A stretch of 64,000 nt of DNA from Eonycteris spelaea (taxonomy: Eukaryota > Chordata > Mammalia > Chiroptera > Pteropodidae). The notes under the pieces were generated by a model, which ran no database searches, had not been told where the DNA came from, and saw only the letters and a program-made list of their open reading frames with translations. Below are positions 27,180-37,675 of this stretch, in pieces (position 1 is the stretch's first letter; each line of letters begins with the position of its first letter). The stretch covers positions 2,232,001 through 2,296,000 of the forward strand of contig PUFA01000027.1 in assembly GCA_003508835.1 (NCBI GenBank), given 5' to 3'. A program made the position numbers and the translations under genes.

Positions 27180-27639
27180 TGGGTGTTAGGTGGAGGCCAC
27201 GCGGGATCTGGGCCTAGGTGGAGGCCTCCAGGCCTGGTGAATGGCCTGGGGGTTAAGATGCCCTGGGGTCATGGAGTTAACTGCACACTTTATGGGGCTC
27301 CAGCAGTGCGGCAGCCCGAGAGAGACCCCAGTTCCTGCCGAACCAAAACCCAAGCAGAAAGGCAGTCAGGCCCCCAAAGGCAGGCTTGCCCCAGGCCCGA
27401 GAGGCCCCTTGCCCACTGCCGAGGGGGTGGGGCCTTGCCTCGGGCCGGTGCTTTTTGCCCTCGGTTGGCCGCCAGAGGCTCCCTCTCTCTCCCTCTCCTG
27501 GGATTTTGCTGCCGGCTCTCTCTCTCTGCGGCCCTAGAGTTAATCCCATCAGCCGAGGTGAGGCACCTGTTACCCAGGCCTTCCTCACCCCCGCGACTCT
27601 CCCCCATTACATCCAGGCTCCCTAGCCGGCCAAACGGCC

Positions 27640-27954
27640 CGGCGCGGGTGACCGCACGTGGGCGAAGCCCCTTCCCGGGGACCGCGCCCCAGGCCGGCCG
27701 GAGCGTGAGAGCGCGTCGCGGCCCGGCCGCCGCCGCGACCGTGGCGTTGGGCAGCGCCGCGCGCCTCCCAGGGCCGCCCGCGTCGGGCAGGCGCGCGTGG
27801 GCCGCCGCAGCCGCCCTGCGCGCTGCGCGGTGAGCAGCGGGTGGAGGGCACCGAGCGGCGCTGAGCCGAGCGCGCCACCGGGGGGCGGGGCGCCTCGGAG
27901 GAGGGGTGGGAGCCGCGGCGCCCGACCCTCCCGTCGCCGGCGGCTCCCGCTCGG
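27640..27954 (+). other. PPP1R9A: Probable non-coding exon 1 of PPP1R9A (5' end not fixed)
   Basis: A good splice donor, CTCGG|GTAAGG, lies at 27955 in the densest part of the CpG island. A second candidate, GCGCG|GTGAGC, lies at 27830. Either could join to the acceptor at 29647-29648. The start coordinate is only a guess, because transcription start sites cannot be read from sequence alone. Confidence 0.5.
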
Positions 27955-28042
27955 GTAAGGGAGGGGCTGTGCGCGGGGCGAGGATTGGGAGGGTGAGATG
28001 GAGAGGGAAAAAATCGGGATGTACAAAGGCTGAGTTGCAGGC

Positions 28043-28068
28043 TGGGGTGGGGGTGGGTTGTGGTTGGG
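28043..28068 (+). promoter_or_regulatory. G-quadruplex motif, + strand
   Basis: Four G-runs (4, 5, 3 and 3 Gs) are separated by short T-rich loops, which fits the canonical quadruplex pattern. It lies in the CpG island just downstream of the proposed exon-1 donor. Confidence 0.5.
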
Positions 28069-28448
28069 AGCGATAGGTGAGATCGGAGCATTATCAGTAG
28101 GAGATTTATTGTTTCCTGGCACATCGGGAGAAAAACAAAGGGATTTATGATTATTACCCTGTAATTTTTTTTTTTCTTTTTTTTCCTTTTTTTTTTAATG
28201 TGGCCAAGGAGCTCGGTTCTCCGCCTGGCAGCCGCCGGAGCCGCAGCCAATGTGTTAGGACTTCAGGTGCTTCTTGGCACAAAGCTTGACTGCGACCTCC
28301 TACCGTAGCGCTTGGCGTCACCTGCTCTCCCGGCCCTGCCCCGGGGCCGAGGGATTGCGTCCCGAACCAGGCTTGGGAACCCGCCGCCTCTCAAGTTGGT
28401 GTTATTTATGTTTGTCTTTTGTGAGGGCAGGTTTTGAATCCCCGGCGG

Positions 28449-28525
28449 CCCCATCTCCCCCGCCCCCGCCCCCTTGGGTTCGAATCGGCGGGGGAGGGAG
28501 TGGGAAGGAGGGGGGAGGGGAGGGT
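28449..28525. promoter_or_regulatory. Back-to-back G-quadruplex motifs on opposite strands
   Basis: Bases 28449-28473 hold four C-runs (CCCC, then three CCCCC runs split by single Gs), giving a quadruplex motif on the minus strand and overlapping GC-boxes. Bases 28488-28525 hold many G-runs of 3-6 Gs on the plus strand. Only about 14 bases separate the two. This marks the downstream edge of the CpG island. Confidence 0.6.
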
Positions 28526-29648
28526 GTGTAAGGCTTAAGCAAATGTCAGGGTAGAAGGAGATTGTCGGTGCTTTACAAAAAACCAGGCACTACACTCTGA
28601 AGCCTTTCTTGTTTGCATGGGCCATGCATGCGTGCTGGGCCAGGATCCGAGTTCGGAGATGATTTAAGTGAAAGTGTGTGCTTCCTCAGCTGATTGTGCT
28701 TAAGGGCGATGTGGCTCGGCCTAATATTAAAAAGGAAAACCAAAACCAAAACAAAACAAATCTGTAAAAAGTACATTGTCTGCTCTTCAGAAGATCTTGA
28801 CGTATTTGATTGCTGGCCTATTGATATAAACTCCAACTGTGGGCTGGAGGAGAACAGCAAGCCAGCTTTGGCGTTGCATTTTGAGCTTGTCTTAAGTTAG
28901 AGGCAAGTAGGAATAAAAAAATCAGGGTTATGATAAGTTTCACGGTCATTTGCTTTCTGATCGCCAGCCTCGTGAATTTATTCCCTTGACATTGTACATC
29001 CCACGCTACAATTAATAACATCTACCCTTAGTAAACTTAAAAATATTTGATATAACTGGACTTGGAGGGAAACTTATTGCCATTTAGGAACTTTTTTCGG
29101 CTTGTCTTGGTCAGAAATTGCACTAGTGTTGCTTTGGGGATGCTGTAAATGAGGGTATTGGACCATAAAGATGGACATAAACCTCTATAGGCTTGTTTCG
29201 GAGTTTGTAAACATAGATTCCAAACTTTTAATTGCACTTATACAGAAAGAATGAGTTCTACCTGATGTAGAGAGTCTTCAATGAAGTTTTTTTTTTTTTT
29301 TTTTTCTGGACAGTTTGATGATATCTTAAAGTTGAATGCACTGATTTCTTTTAAGCTCATTCAGAAAAGCAACCAAAACTTGGTCTAAAGTATTGTTTTC
29401 AAGTGTACTCATTGTGTAACTTGTATGTGTGTAAGTATAATTTTGGTAAGATCTCCAAATTGTGTTTGAAACATTTGTGTTACCAAAGACCAGAGTTATA
29501 ACTGTTAACTCCTTGGCTTTTAAATTCTCCTTTCAATAAGTAATTTCCACTGTTTGGAGCCACTTTGAAAAGAAAAGTATGTATTAGTTGACTAAATCTA
29601 AATTCAAATAAGTAAATGAATTCAGAAATTCATTCTTTTCTATTACAG

Positions 29649-29660
29649 ATGAACCTCTAG
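29649..29660 (+). CDS. Upstream ORF 1 (Met-Asn-Leu-stop)
   Basis: If the acceptor at 29647-29648 is used, the exon begins with ATG itself, followed by AAC, CTC and TAG: a three-codon uORF. Context upstream of this ATG depends on the exon-1 junction. With the 27955 donor, the preceding bases would be CTCGG. Translation is inferred only. Confidence 0.35.
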   Translation: MNL

Positions 29661-29742
29661 TCTTGCTTTGAAAAAGCCATTTTGTGTAACTCTTGACTGA
29701 ATAATTTCCTAATACACCTGTTGGGAGGATCACTGACCCAGT

Positions 29743-29784
29743 ATGCCATTTGAGAGATACTTTTTCTTGACCAAATACTGGTGA
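29743..29784 (+). CDS. Upstream ORF 2 (13 codons)
   Basis: ATG at 29743 opens a 13-residue reading frame (MPFERYFFLTKYW) ending in TGA at 29782-29784, entirely within the predicted 5'UTR. The -3 base is an A-poor context (cagtATG, -3 A is absent; -3 is a G-type purine-free position), so initiation is likely weak. Any role in damping neurabin translation is inferred. Confidence 0.3.
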   Translation: MPFERYFFLTKYW

Positions 29785-29847
29785 TTAGAGAAGAGAGGTA
29801 TTTTTTTTTTTTTGGTTTGTTTTTTGTTGTTTTTTTCCCTCCTCATT

Positions 29848-29871
29848 ATGAACATTGGCTTTTCACCCTGA
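29848..29871 (+). CDS. Upstream ORF 3 (7 codons), ending 7 nt before the neurabin ATG
   Basis: ATG at 29848 opens MNIGFSP and stops with TGA at 29869-29871, leaving seven bases before the main ATG at 29879. So short a gap would normally disfavour reinitiation, so leaky scanning past this ATG would be needed. The -3 base is A-type weak context (cattATG has A/T there), so its strength is uncertain. Confidence 0.35.
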   Translation: MNIGFSP

Positions 29872-29878
29872 AGTAAAA

Positions 29879-31273
29879 ATGTTGAAAACCGAGTCTTCTG
29901 GTGAACGAACCACTCTCAGAAGTGCTTCTCCTCACAGGAATGCATATAGAACTGAGTTTCAGGCACTGAAAAGTACCTTTGACAAACCCAAGTCAGATGG
30001 GGAACAAAAAGCAAAAGAAGGTGAGGGCTCCCAGCAGAGCAGAGGGAGGAAATATGGCTCCAATGTCAACAGAATTAAAAATCTGTTTATGCAAATGGGT
30101 ATGGAACCCAATGAGAATGCTGCAGTCATTGCCAAAACAAGGGGGAAAGGTAGACCTTCATCTCCTCAGAGAAGAATGAAGCCCAAAGAATTTCTGGAGA
30201 AAACAGATGGCTCAGTTGTGAAGTTGGAGTCCTCTGTTTCAGAAAGAATAAGCAGATTTGACACAATGTACGATGGCCCTTCATATTCTAAGTTCACAGA
30301 AACTCGGAAGTTGTTTGAGAGAAGTGTGCATGAATCAGGACAAAACAACCGTTATTCCCCAAAGAAAGAGAAAGCTGGAGGGAGCGAACCTCAGGATGAA
30401 TGGGGTGGTTCGAAGTCCAACAGAGGCAGTACTGATTCTTTGGATAGCCTTAGCTCCCGGACAGAGGCTGTCTCCCCAACTGTGAGTCAACTGAGTGCAG
30501 TATTTGAGAACACTGATTCCCCCAGTGCCATCCTTTCTGAGAAGGCTGAAAGCAACGAATACTCAGTGACTGGGCATTATCCCCTGAATTTACCATCTGT
30601 AACTGTTACAAATCTTGACACCTTTGGTCACCTTAAGGATTCTAATTCTTGGTCTTCTCCAAGCAAACACAGTGATGATTCAGAGGATGCTCAGAAGAGT
30701 ATTACAACTCCAGTACCAGAAGTGGCTTCGAAAAGCGTCTCTCTAGCTTTGATGCCCAGTGAAGAGATACAGCAGAGCAAGGAAGCCGAGGACTCTACAT
30801 CTAACCAAGAGACTCCTGACAGAATCGACAAAGACATTCTTGAAGAACCTTGTGCTGAGGATAAGGCAATGCCAAAGTCTGACATCCTTTCACCACGAAA
30901 TGAACCTTTAGAAGATGCCAAAGCTAATTTGGTTGGGAATGAGGCAGCAATGCAACAGAAGAAAGAACTTGCAGGTGGTGATTTTACCTCTCCTGATGCT
31001 TCTGGATCCAGTTGTGGGAAGGAATTACCTGAAGATTCAAATAATTTTGAGAGTTCCCATGTTTACATGCACAGTGACTATAATGTATATCGGGTGAGAT
31101 CCAGGTATAATTCAGACTGGGGAGAGACAGGCACTGAACAGGATGAGCAGGAAGATAGTGATGAAAACAGTTACTATCAGCCTGACATGGAATACTCGGA
31201 AATTGTTGGATTGCCAGAAGAAGAAGACATTCCAGTAAATAGGAAAATTAAGTTTAGTAGTGCTCCGATTAAG
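29879..31273 (+). CDS. PPP1R9A: Neurabin-1, first coding exon (codons 1-465)
   Basis: Neurabin-1 is a neuronal F-actin-binding scaffold that brings protein phosphatase 1 (PP1) to dendritic spines. The exon gives 465 in-frame residues with no stop. Residues 1 to about 145 match the basic actin-binding region (RSASPHR at 14-20, SSPQRR at 94-99, SERISRFDTMYDGP at 121-134). A long Ser/Glu/Asp-rich, probably disordered linker follows. The acidic stretch EQDEQEDSDEN is at 420-430, and the RVxF-type PP1-docking motif KIKF is at 456-459, followed by Ser460, the counterpart of the PKA-regulated serine described in rat neurabin. The reading frame is open from 29855, upstream of the start; I chose the ATG at 29879 because it begins the known MLKTESS N-terminus and has A at -3. 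The exon ends after Lys465 in phase 0 at AAG|GTAAGT. PDZ, coiled-coil and SAM domains are absent because they belong to exons beyond the window. The frame looks intact. Spinophilin (PPP1R9B) is the alternative, but the N-terminal sequence fits neurabin-1. Confidence 0.97.
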
Positions 31274-33424
31274 GTAAGTATGTTTTCTCAGTTTGTTTTT
31301 GAAGTTTTCTCTAAGTTTTCTTAGTAATTGGGCCTAACTGTATGCAGAGTAGATTTTGACAACTGTAAGGAATTCAAAGTTGCTGATATATACATGTTAT
31401 CAGGTGATTTTACAAGTTTGGAGTTTGAGAGATATACACCATATTTTCTAATGTGTTTTATAGTTGCATAGACCTGTACTGAGTCATAGTAAAGTTGAAG
31501 AAGTGTGGGGATTGTGAGATACATTCCAATGGACTAGAGTGAATGATATGAACACTGAAAACCAGAAGTGTTAGTTCAAAATAGAATGACTTCTTTGACT
31601 ATTTTTACCTAAGGGTATCCAAGATAACAACATTTTTCTGAATCTAAACACTAGGCTATAAGGTATAATGTACAATGGGAGAGTTATGGCAATCTTGAAA
31701 TAATACTCTTTATTTCCTTGCATAAAAAATCTTGAGTTATCACTTCCGTGTAGGTGGATTGTGAGGAATGTTGGAACTTTTTTTTGTGTGCTGTTACTTG
31801 ATAGTGAAAGTTTGATTCATGGAAATATATTAGTGGACTTAAATACCTTAATTGGAAAGCTGTGACTGGACACATAGCTTTGATTTCAGAATTCGATCTG
31901 TAGCTTTAAAATGAAATTTTCCAAAAGGAAGTTAAATTGATTTGCCATTCATGGATTTATTTTTACCTCTTAGAGTCTGGATAAATGCCAACTGAATTCA
32001 GATGCTCTGTTCTAACGACTTCACTTAGTTAACATTTGGTGTAGAAGAATAGCACAAAGTACATCAGCAGCGGGTGGTGAAACATTATTAGCTGGTAATG
32101 GCAGTGGGGGTAGGAGGGGATTGGTCGAGTATCAGAACCTCCTGGAGTGCTTTTTCAAAGTGCACTTGCCCACCAGCTCTGTCCTAAGATTCCGACGTGC
32201 TCTCTTAGGGGAACCTGGAGGGTTGCAGTGGCAGAATTGTGTAGCTTACACACTGTGTATATAATATATATGTAGATCTATTTGGAATTTGATATAATAT
32301 CTTACAATTTCCTCCTCAGAATGTAAGATCACTGTCTATTGTCATTTCCATCTTATGACACTCCCATATAAGGCTGTAGGAGATGTAGTTTACATAGCAA
32401 AGAGAAATCTGACCTTGCTTTAATGATAAAATACTATTTTGAAATAAAGTACTCACCTATAAAATTCTTTACAGGTGTTAGCCAGCAAACTTTCATTTCA
32501 TTAGTGGAAGGCAAAAGTTCTGAATCAGAATGGCCATGTCAAGTTCAACTGTATTTAAAATAACTAGAGATGTGACTCTAGTTTCTGAGTAAGCTAAGTT
32601 TCTTTTCACCTTCCCTTGTTATTCTCTCCCCGGCCCCCCAATTCCAGGCTCGCTCTTTAGTGAGCTCCTAAATTTGATTGTTCATGTCCCCTTTGCAAGA
32701 GCTCCCCTTGGAACATCATCTTTCTTCCCCTTAGGAAGAAAGCAGTTAGATTAAATTGTTTCACATCAAGCAAGGCAAGAATAACTGAAATGAACTCTTC
32801 AAGGAGTTTGTTAAAACCAGTGACTGACTTCCTAATGGGGGATGGCAGCTTATGAAAATTTATCAAGTAGGATGCTACATACTTAGCCAGTTGGGTACTA
32901 GCTTTTATTTGGGTCCTGTGCCACCCAAAATATAACTGCACAGTTAATAGTTTTAATGAATTTTAAAGGATTTATTATTGAAATATGGCTGTTCATATAT
33001 GATCAGACCAGATTTTTGGGTGTGATATTTTGACAAGTTATTTTTTTCTACTCTTGCTTATAATAATTAGTGTTTTGCTGTTTAATGTTCATGTAATAAA
33101 GATACTGTGTATTTCATATGACAAAGAATGACATTGATCACATACATTTTATCAAGAACATAGATCAAGCAAAAGATTGTGAAACAGAGAAATAATGCCC
33201 CGAGGCATTTTAGTGGGCAGTTAATAGTACTAGTTGGAGTGGATTAAGTTTGCAAACAGAAGATTCATTCTTTGCCTTTTGTACTGAATAAGACAATTAC
33301 TTTCTTGTTGTTCCCATTGTTTAACATGTAAGTGGATTCACTTGGAAATTTTGAGAGCTACTTTTCTACTGGGTGGTGGTGGTGACCTTAGTGTTTAATC
33401 CCAATTAAAATTTTTGCCTCAGAG

Positions 33425-33540
33425 AGTGGTAATACTTTACTAAATTCAGTAAGTATTCATTGAAGGCTTATCATGTGTCTGTTCTCATGCTGTTAGCTGT
33501 GGGAGACAAAAATTTATAAGGTTACCTCTTCCTCTGTGAG
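33425..33540 (+). repeat. Ancient interspersed repeat fragment
   Basis: 'attcagtaagtattcattgaaggcttatcatgtgtctgttctcatgctgttagctgtgggagacaaaaattta' follows the pattern of a common mammal-wide repeat (attgag-cctact-tgtgcc-ggcact-tgctag). I do not assign the family. Confidence 0.4.
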
Positions 33541-34937
33541 CTTGTAGAGTCAGTTCTTAAACACATGGTATTTAAAACCCATGTAACACAGTGTGAAAAC
33601 TTGTACTGAAATGTCTAATGTCCTATGAATACGTTAACTGCCCTTGGCTGTACTAGATGCATGGAGTGAACAGGAGCCAGATCATTCGGAAGGGAATACA
33701 CTCAACCATTCCATATGCGTTTCTTTATTCTTTTTATAAAGCTTTATTTATGGAATGTGAAGTTATGAATTCCAACTGAAATCTTTTTCTTTGAAATTTA
33801 AACACACTCTTTCAGAAGCAGTAGGGAGCATATTCCTTACAGAAGTGTCTTTAGAACTTTTACATACTTTTTATATATTCATCCTTTTCTTCACTAGGAT
33901 AAATATTCTCAACACCTTTAGCCTTTTGTTTTGATCTTGTTTATGATCTTGTGTCTGTGAGGGTGTCCTCAGTTTCTATTTCAATTCTTCTGTAGATATT
34001 TGAAATAGACATTTCCCTTGCTCTTAAATCTGGACTTAGAAAAACATCAAAATAATAGCTGACCTTTCCTGTGTAGCATATTCCTTATACATAATTGTTG
34101 TATGACTTTTAGAAATAGTCAGATTGTTTCTTAATGGATAGATGTATGTTTCATAGGTCTTGGAAAACTAAAATGGGATTAATAATAAGAAATATAAATC
34201 CAACCTTGAGATATGGGATGAAAGAGGGTTATGACCTATACTGATTTGACATGTGGAGTAATGCCTTCACACTCAAGAGTTTCTGAAAACCAAGGGATTG
34301 AGTTAATTAAGTTCGTCTAATCAAGGATAGAAAGGATGATATTTTTCATTATTTTTCCTGTTAATTCAGAAAATTTATTGAGCCCTTATTATAAGGAACA
34401 ATGTAAATGTAATAAGTATGTATAACGACTGATGCTGATCAAGTCAGAAACTGCTGGTAGGTGGGAAGTGTATATAGAGCCCATTAGGAATTCTTCTTAG
34501 GCTATTCTGCTCAATTCTGTTCTTCGATGATTGTTCCAAGGTCACTGCAGCCTTATTAAGGAAGTCACATAGCCTTATGTCCTTTGGATTGGTGTTCTTC
34601 TTGAAAGATAGTCTATCTGAAGGAGGGTATTTTCCTTCTTCACAGCAAGAAGGAGAATACAGGGTTAATGTTGAGGTGTATTGTGCTATACTTTTCTGAG
34701 TGTTTCCTCAAACTGTTTAGAGCTTCACAGAATAGGGTTCAAAGGAGAATCGCCAAGGACAGCAGTGCTTCCCTAAACCTTACATGACAGTTGTTGAAAA
34801 TGGTTCTTCTAGTGTTTTCTCCCTCATTTGGGGCTCTACGTTGTAAGGGGATCAGGAGGCCTTTTATTCAGGATGGTGTTCAGAGCATAGTTCTAAGATC
34901 CAAATTTCTGTCTTTGTGGAGCTTTTAACAGTCTTTG

Positions 34938-35040
34938 CTCAGTGCTTCTTAAACTTAATATGCACATGAATCACCTGGGGATCTTTTTAAATGTGGATTT
35001 CTGATTCAGGAGGTGTTTTCGTGGGCAATTACCTTGGTCA
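34938..35040. repeat. MER5-like hAT fragment
   Basis: 'agtgcttcttaaacttaatatgcacatgaatcacctggggatctttttaaatgtgg' followed by 'ctgattcaggaggtg' is the left half of a MER5A/B-type element. The right half is unrecognisable. Confidence 0.65.
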
Positions 35041-37394
35041 GCCTCTAAGTACTCTCTACCAGCGATTTCAGAGGTTTTGGAATAGACAGGCTCATCAACC
35101 AAATTAAAATGCTTGAATCACAGGGTTTATCACATCAGTCTAAAACACACAGCGGGAAGCAAGAAGAAAGTTAAAACCCAATGCAAACAAGTTTGGAAGG
35201 ACCATGCTACCTGAGCCCTGGGTACGCAGTATTCATATATCCAGCCCTTCTTTCACATCAGCCTTCCCCAGGGATGGTGTGGTTATGAGGACTACAGTTG
35301 GTATTTGAGCAAGCACTTCACAGACTAGTGATGCTCTGGACTAATGATACATGCTTTTTGTATTGAAGAGAGTGGGACAAGTACACTGAGATACAGCTGT
35401 AGCTTTGTTAGTTTGGTTGCCACTGAGCCATGGGTTTTCTTTGCATTTCTTGGATAGAGCACCTTTGGGTACAGAATAGGACCATACTGAGTGTCCTCGA
35501 TGGGTGGCTGAAATGCAGGAGACGTAGCTGTCAGTCCAGAGATGGCATGATAATAACCTGATCTTTCCATCCCTTTCTATCTACAAGTAAACCTCTTGTT
35601 AGTTCCATTATATTTTCTATTTCGGAATGTCTTACAGTTTACTAGCTTACTCATTTTTAACACATGGGATGAATTTTGCCTTCTTCTTACAAGCTCTCTT
35701 TATGTATACTTAATTGAGCCTCTGAATGTTGCCTCCTTCATAAGCTAATAACTTGAGATAATCAAAATTTATCACTTCTTATACATTTCTCAACCCTTAT
35801 AACAGAATTTAACATTCTTAGTAATCCCCAAATACAGCAAACTTACAAAACTGTATGTCTGGGGTGAGATTTATATTTCTAACAAGCTCTTAAGTTGGTG
35901 CTGGTGCTTCTGGTCAACAGACTACTCTTTGGAATATGATTTTGAAGTACAGTCTCCTGGCTTCTGAAAGGGGCTGGTCCCAAAATATTGGGGAAGCTCA
36001 TTTAAGAAATCTGCTTTCCAGATGGGTCTACTATACCTGGTCGTGTGGAATAACATGCTTTGAAAACAAAACAGGTGTAAACTTTTGAAGGGCATGAGCT
36101 CTCTGTTTTGGGATCTCAAATTGGATTATGATTCCTAAATTCATAAGGAATTTGGGCCATTGAAAACCCTATCCTAGATTCTTAGTGTGGTCTAAGTGTT
36201 TAATTATAAAAAGATAGGAGGAAGAAGTTCTTGATAGACTCAGAAATTCTGTTTCTCTCATTTTTTTTGGAAGACTAAATTAATAAACTTCTAGAGAGAG
36301 TATAAGAATTGTCATCTTATTGAACTTGCGTTTATTTGGATAACTTTGATGTCTTAACATTTAAATTGGACTTCCTTTTAAAATTGGATGTTTTGTAAGC
36401 TATATAGTTCATAACCATGTAAATATGTCAAATATTTTAATGTGCTTTGTAAAATCAAATAATGAGTATTCATTGAATGAACTCCTTTTATAATTTCGAG
36501 TATGTATACTAATACCTCTTTGTTTTCACTGAACGTTGGTCATTCGGCATGTAGAAAGGAATTCTTCTGTACATCAAAATAATATAAACACTTGCTGGCA
36601 TTTATTTGTAGTAGATTTAAAATTTCTTGCTTTTTGTATCATCCATAATATTTTGTCTTCTCCTCTAAATTTTATCACAAAGGACACTGGTTGCTGGGCT
36701 AATGGACTAAAAAAGTAAGAGGCTGAATTTGAGGGAAAATAACTTTGTTATGTTATCCAGATATTGTTAACTCAGTTGCATGCCCCTCAGCAGTAATTTG
36801 ATTTAAATCTCATCTGCATTTGTTTTTCTCTAAGATTTTCTTCACCACTGAGAAAGAAAGAGGTTTCGGAATTTCTGTAGAAAAATACAATTAGATATAG
36901 GATAAATTCTGTGTAGACAAAACAAACCTAGCTATATTAAACTCCAAGTATTTTTTTTTGTGCTGTTATCTAACTTAATACTTTTAAAATAATTTTCTAT
37001 GCTTTTCCTCTTTGGATCTATTTCACTTTTGTTCTTTTGCTTCCTTGTATTCTACAGTTCTCATTTTTAAATAGGAAGAAAAACTTTTCAAGTAATGCTT
37101 TATCATTTTTATTCCTGGTCACTTTAAAAATTTTCCCCTGGTTCTAATCTCTTCATTTTGGTTTGTCACATAACAACTTGAAGATGAAAAATACTTAAAG
37201 GTAATCTAGTGTAATTTCCCACTCACTTCAGTTAGCCTTTCAATAGCAGATTGCTGACAGATGATGATTCAGCTTCGGCCTGAGTAATTCCACTGTGGGG
37301 TACTTATTATTTTGCAAGGTGAAAGGAAGTTAGAAGGAGGGACATGCTGTGTGTGTGAGTGCACACACATGCACGTACTGATTTTCATTTATTT

Positions 37395-37675
37395 TTAATT
37401 TGCATTTTTTTATTGAGGTAGAATTCAAATAACATAAAATTCATTATTTTAAAGTGTACAATTCACCGGTTCTTAGTATATTCACAATGTTGTGCAGCTG
37501 TCACTATTGTCTAATTCTAGAACATTTCCATCACCATAGAAAGAAACCCTGTGCCTGTTAGCAGTCATTCCCAATCCGCCTTCTTCCAGCATCCTTTGGC
37601 AAACAGTAATCTACTTTATATGAATTTACCTCTTCTGGACATTTCATATGAATGGAATCAGGGGCATGCTTTTTA
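37395..37675 (-). mobile_element. Old LINE-1 3'UTR, antisense
   Basis: 'tattgaggtagaattcaaataacataaaattcattattttaaagtgtacaattcacc', 'gtgcagctgtcactattgtctaattctagaacatttccatcacc' and 'ctggacatttcatatgaatggaatca' are consecutive antisense blocks of an L1M 3' end. Confidence 0.85.

Larger units (their letters stand above)
27180..28530. promoter_or_regulatory. PPP1R9A: CpG-island promoter of PPP1R9A
   Basis: Base composition switches from AT-rich to GC-rich with dense CpG, the densest part being about 27620-27960. It is the only such region in the window and lies 1.3-2.7 kb upstream of the first coding exon. Visible candidate sites are a CACGTG E-box at 27655-27660, a GC-box (GGGGGCGGGG) at 27881-27890 and a CCAAT at 28247-28251. 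No TATA box was seen, as expected for a CpG-island promoter with dispersed starts. The open frames here of up to 221 codons on both strands are what GC-rich DNA gives and are not called as genes. The gene is imprinted in some tissues in other mammals, so methylation here may be informative. Confidence 0.85.
27955..29648 (+). other. PPP1R9A: Intron 1 of PPP1R9A
   Basis: This runs from the proposed donor at 27955 to the acceptor at 29647-29648. Its first 570 bases are still CpG island. It contains T-rich runs at 28168-28198 and 29287-29307 and is otherwise unique sequence without recognisable transposons, typical of promoter-proximal DNA. Confidence 0.5.
29649..29878 (+). other. PPP1R9A: 5'UTR part of the first coding exon, with splice acceptor at 29647-29648
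   Basis: A pyrimidine-rich run, ttcattcttttctattacag, ends in AG at 29647-29648 and is the best acceptor upstream of the start codon. The exon would then carry 230 nt of 5'UTR before the ATG at 29879. This leader contains three upstream ATGs and T-rich runs around 29800-29838. Alternative AGs lie close to the start (29790-29798 and 29872-29873), but their tracts are poorer or badly spaced. That the acceptor is used is inferred; cDNA would settle it. Confidence 0.7.

Noticed and set aside
27183..28250. Open frames of 79-221 codons on both strands of the CpG island
   Set aside because: Overlapping long frames on both strands are expected in GC-rich DNA. The translations are Arg/Pro/Ala/Gly-rich with no recognisable domain.
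28474..28484. 'gggttcgaatc' as a tRNA B-box
   Set aside because: No A-box, acceptor stem or cloverleaf could be found around it in the CpG island.
29855..29878. N-terminal extension of neurabin (eight codons upstream of the ATG)
   Set aside because: The frame is open, but it has no ATG; the known protein begins at the ATG at 29879.
31274..31324. Read-through isoform of neurabin with 16 intron-encoded residues
   Set aside because: It directly follows a consensus GTAAGT donor, and I saw no nearby polyadenylation signal to support a truncated transcript.
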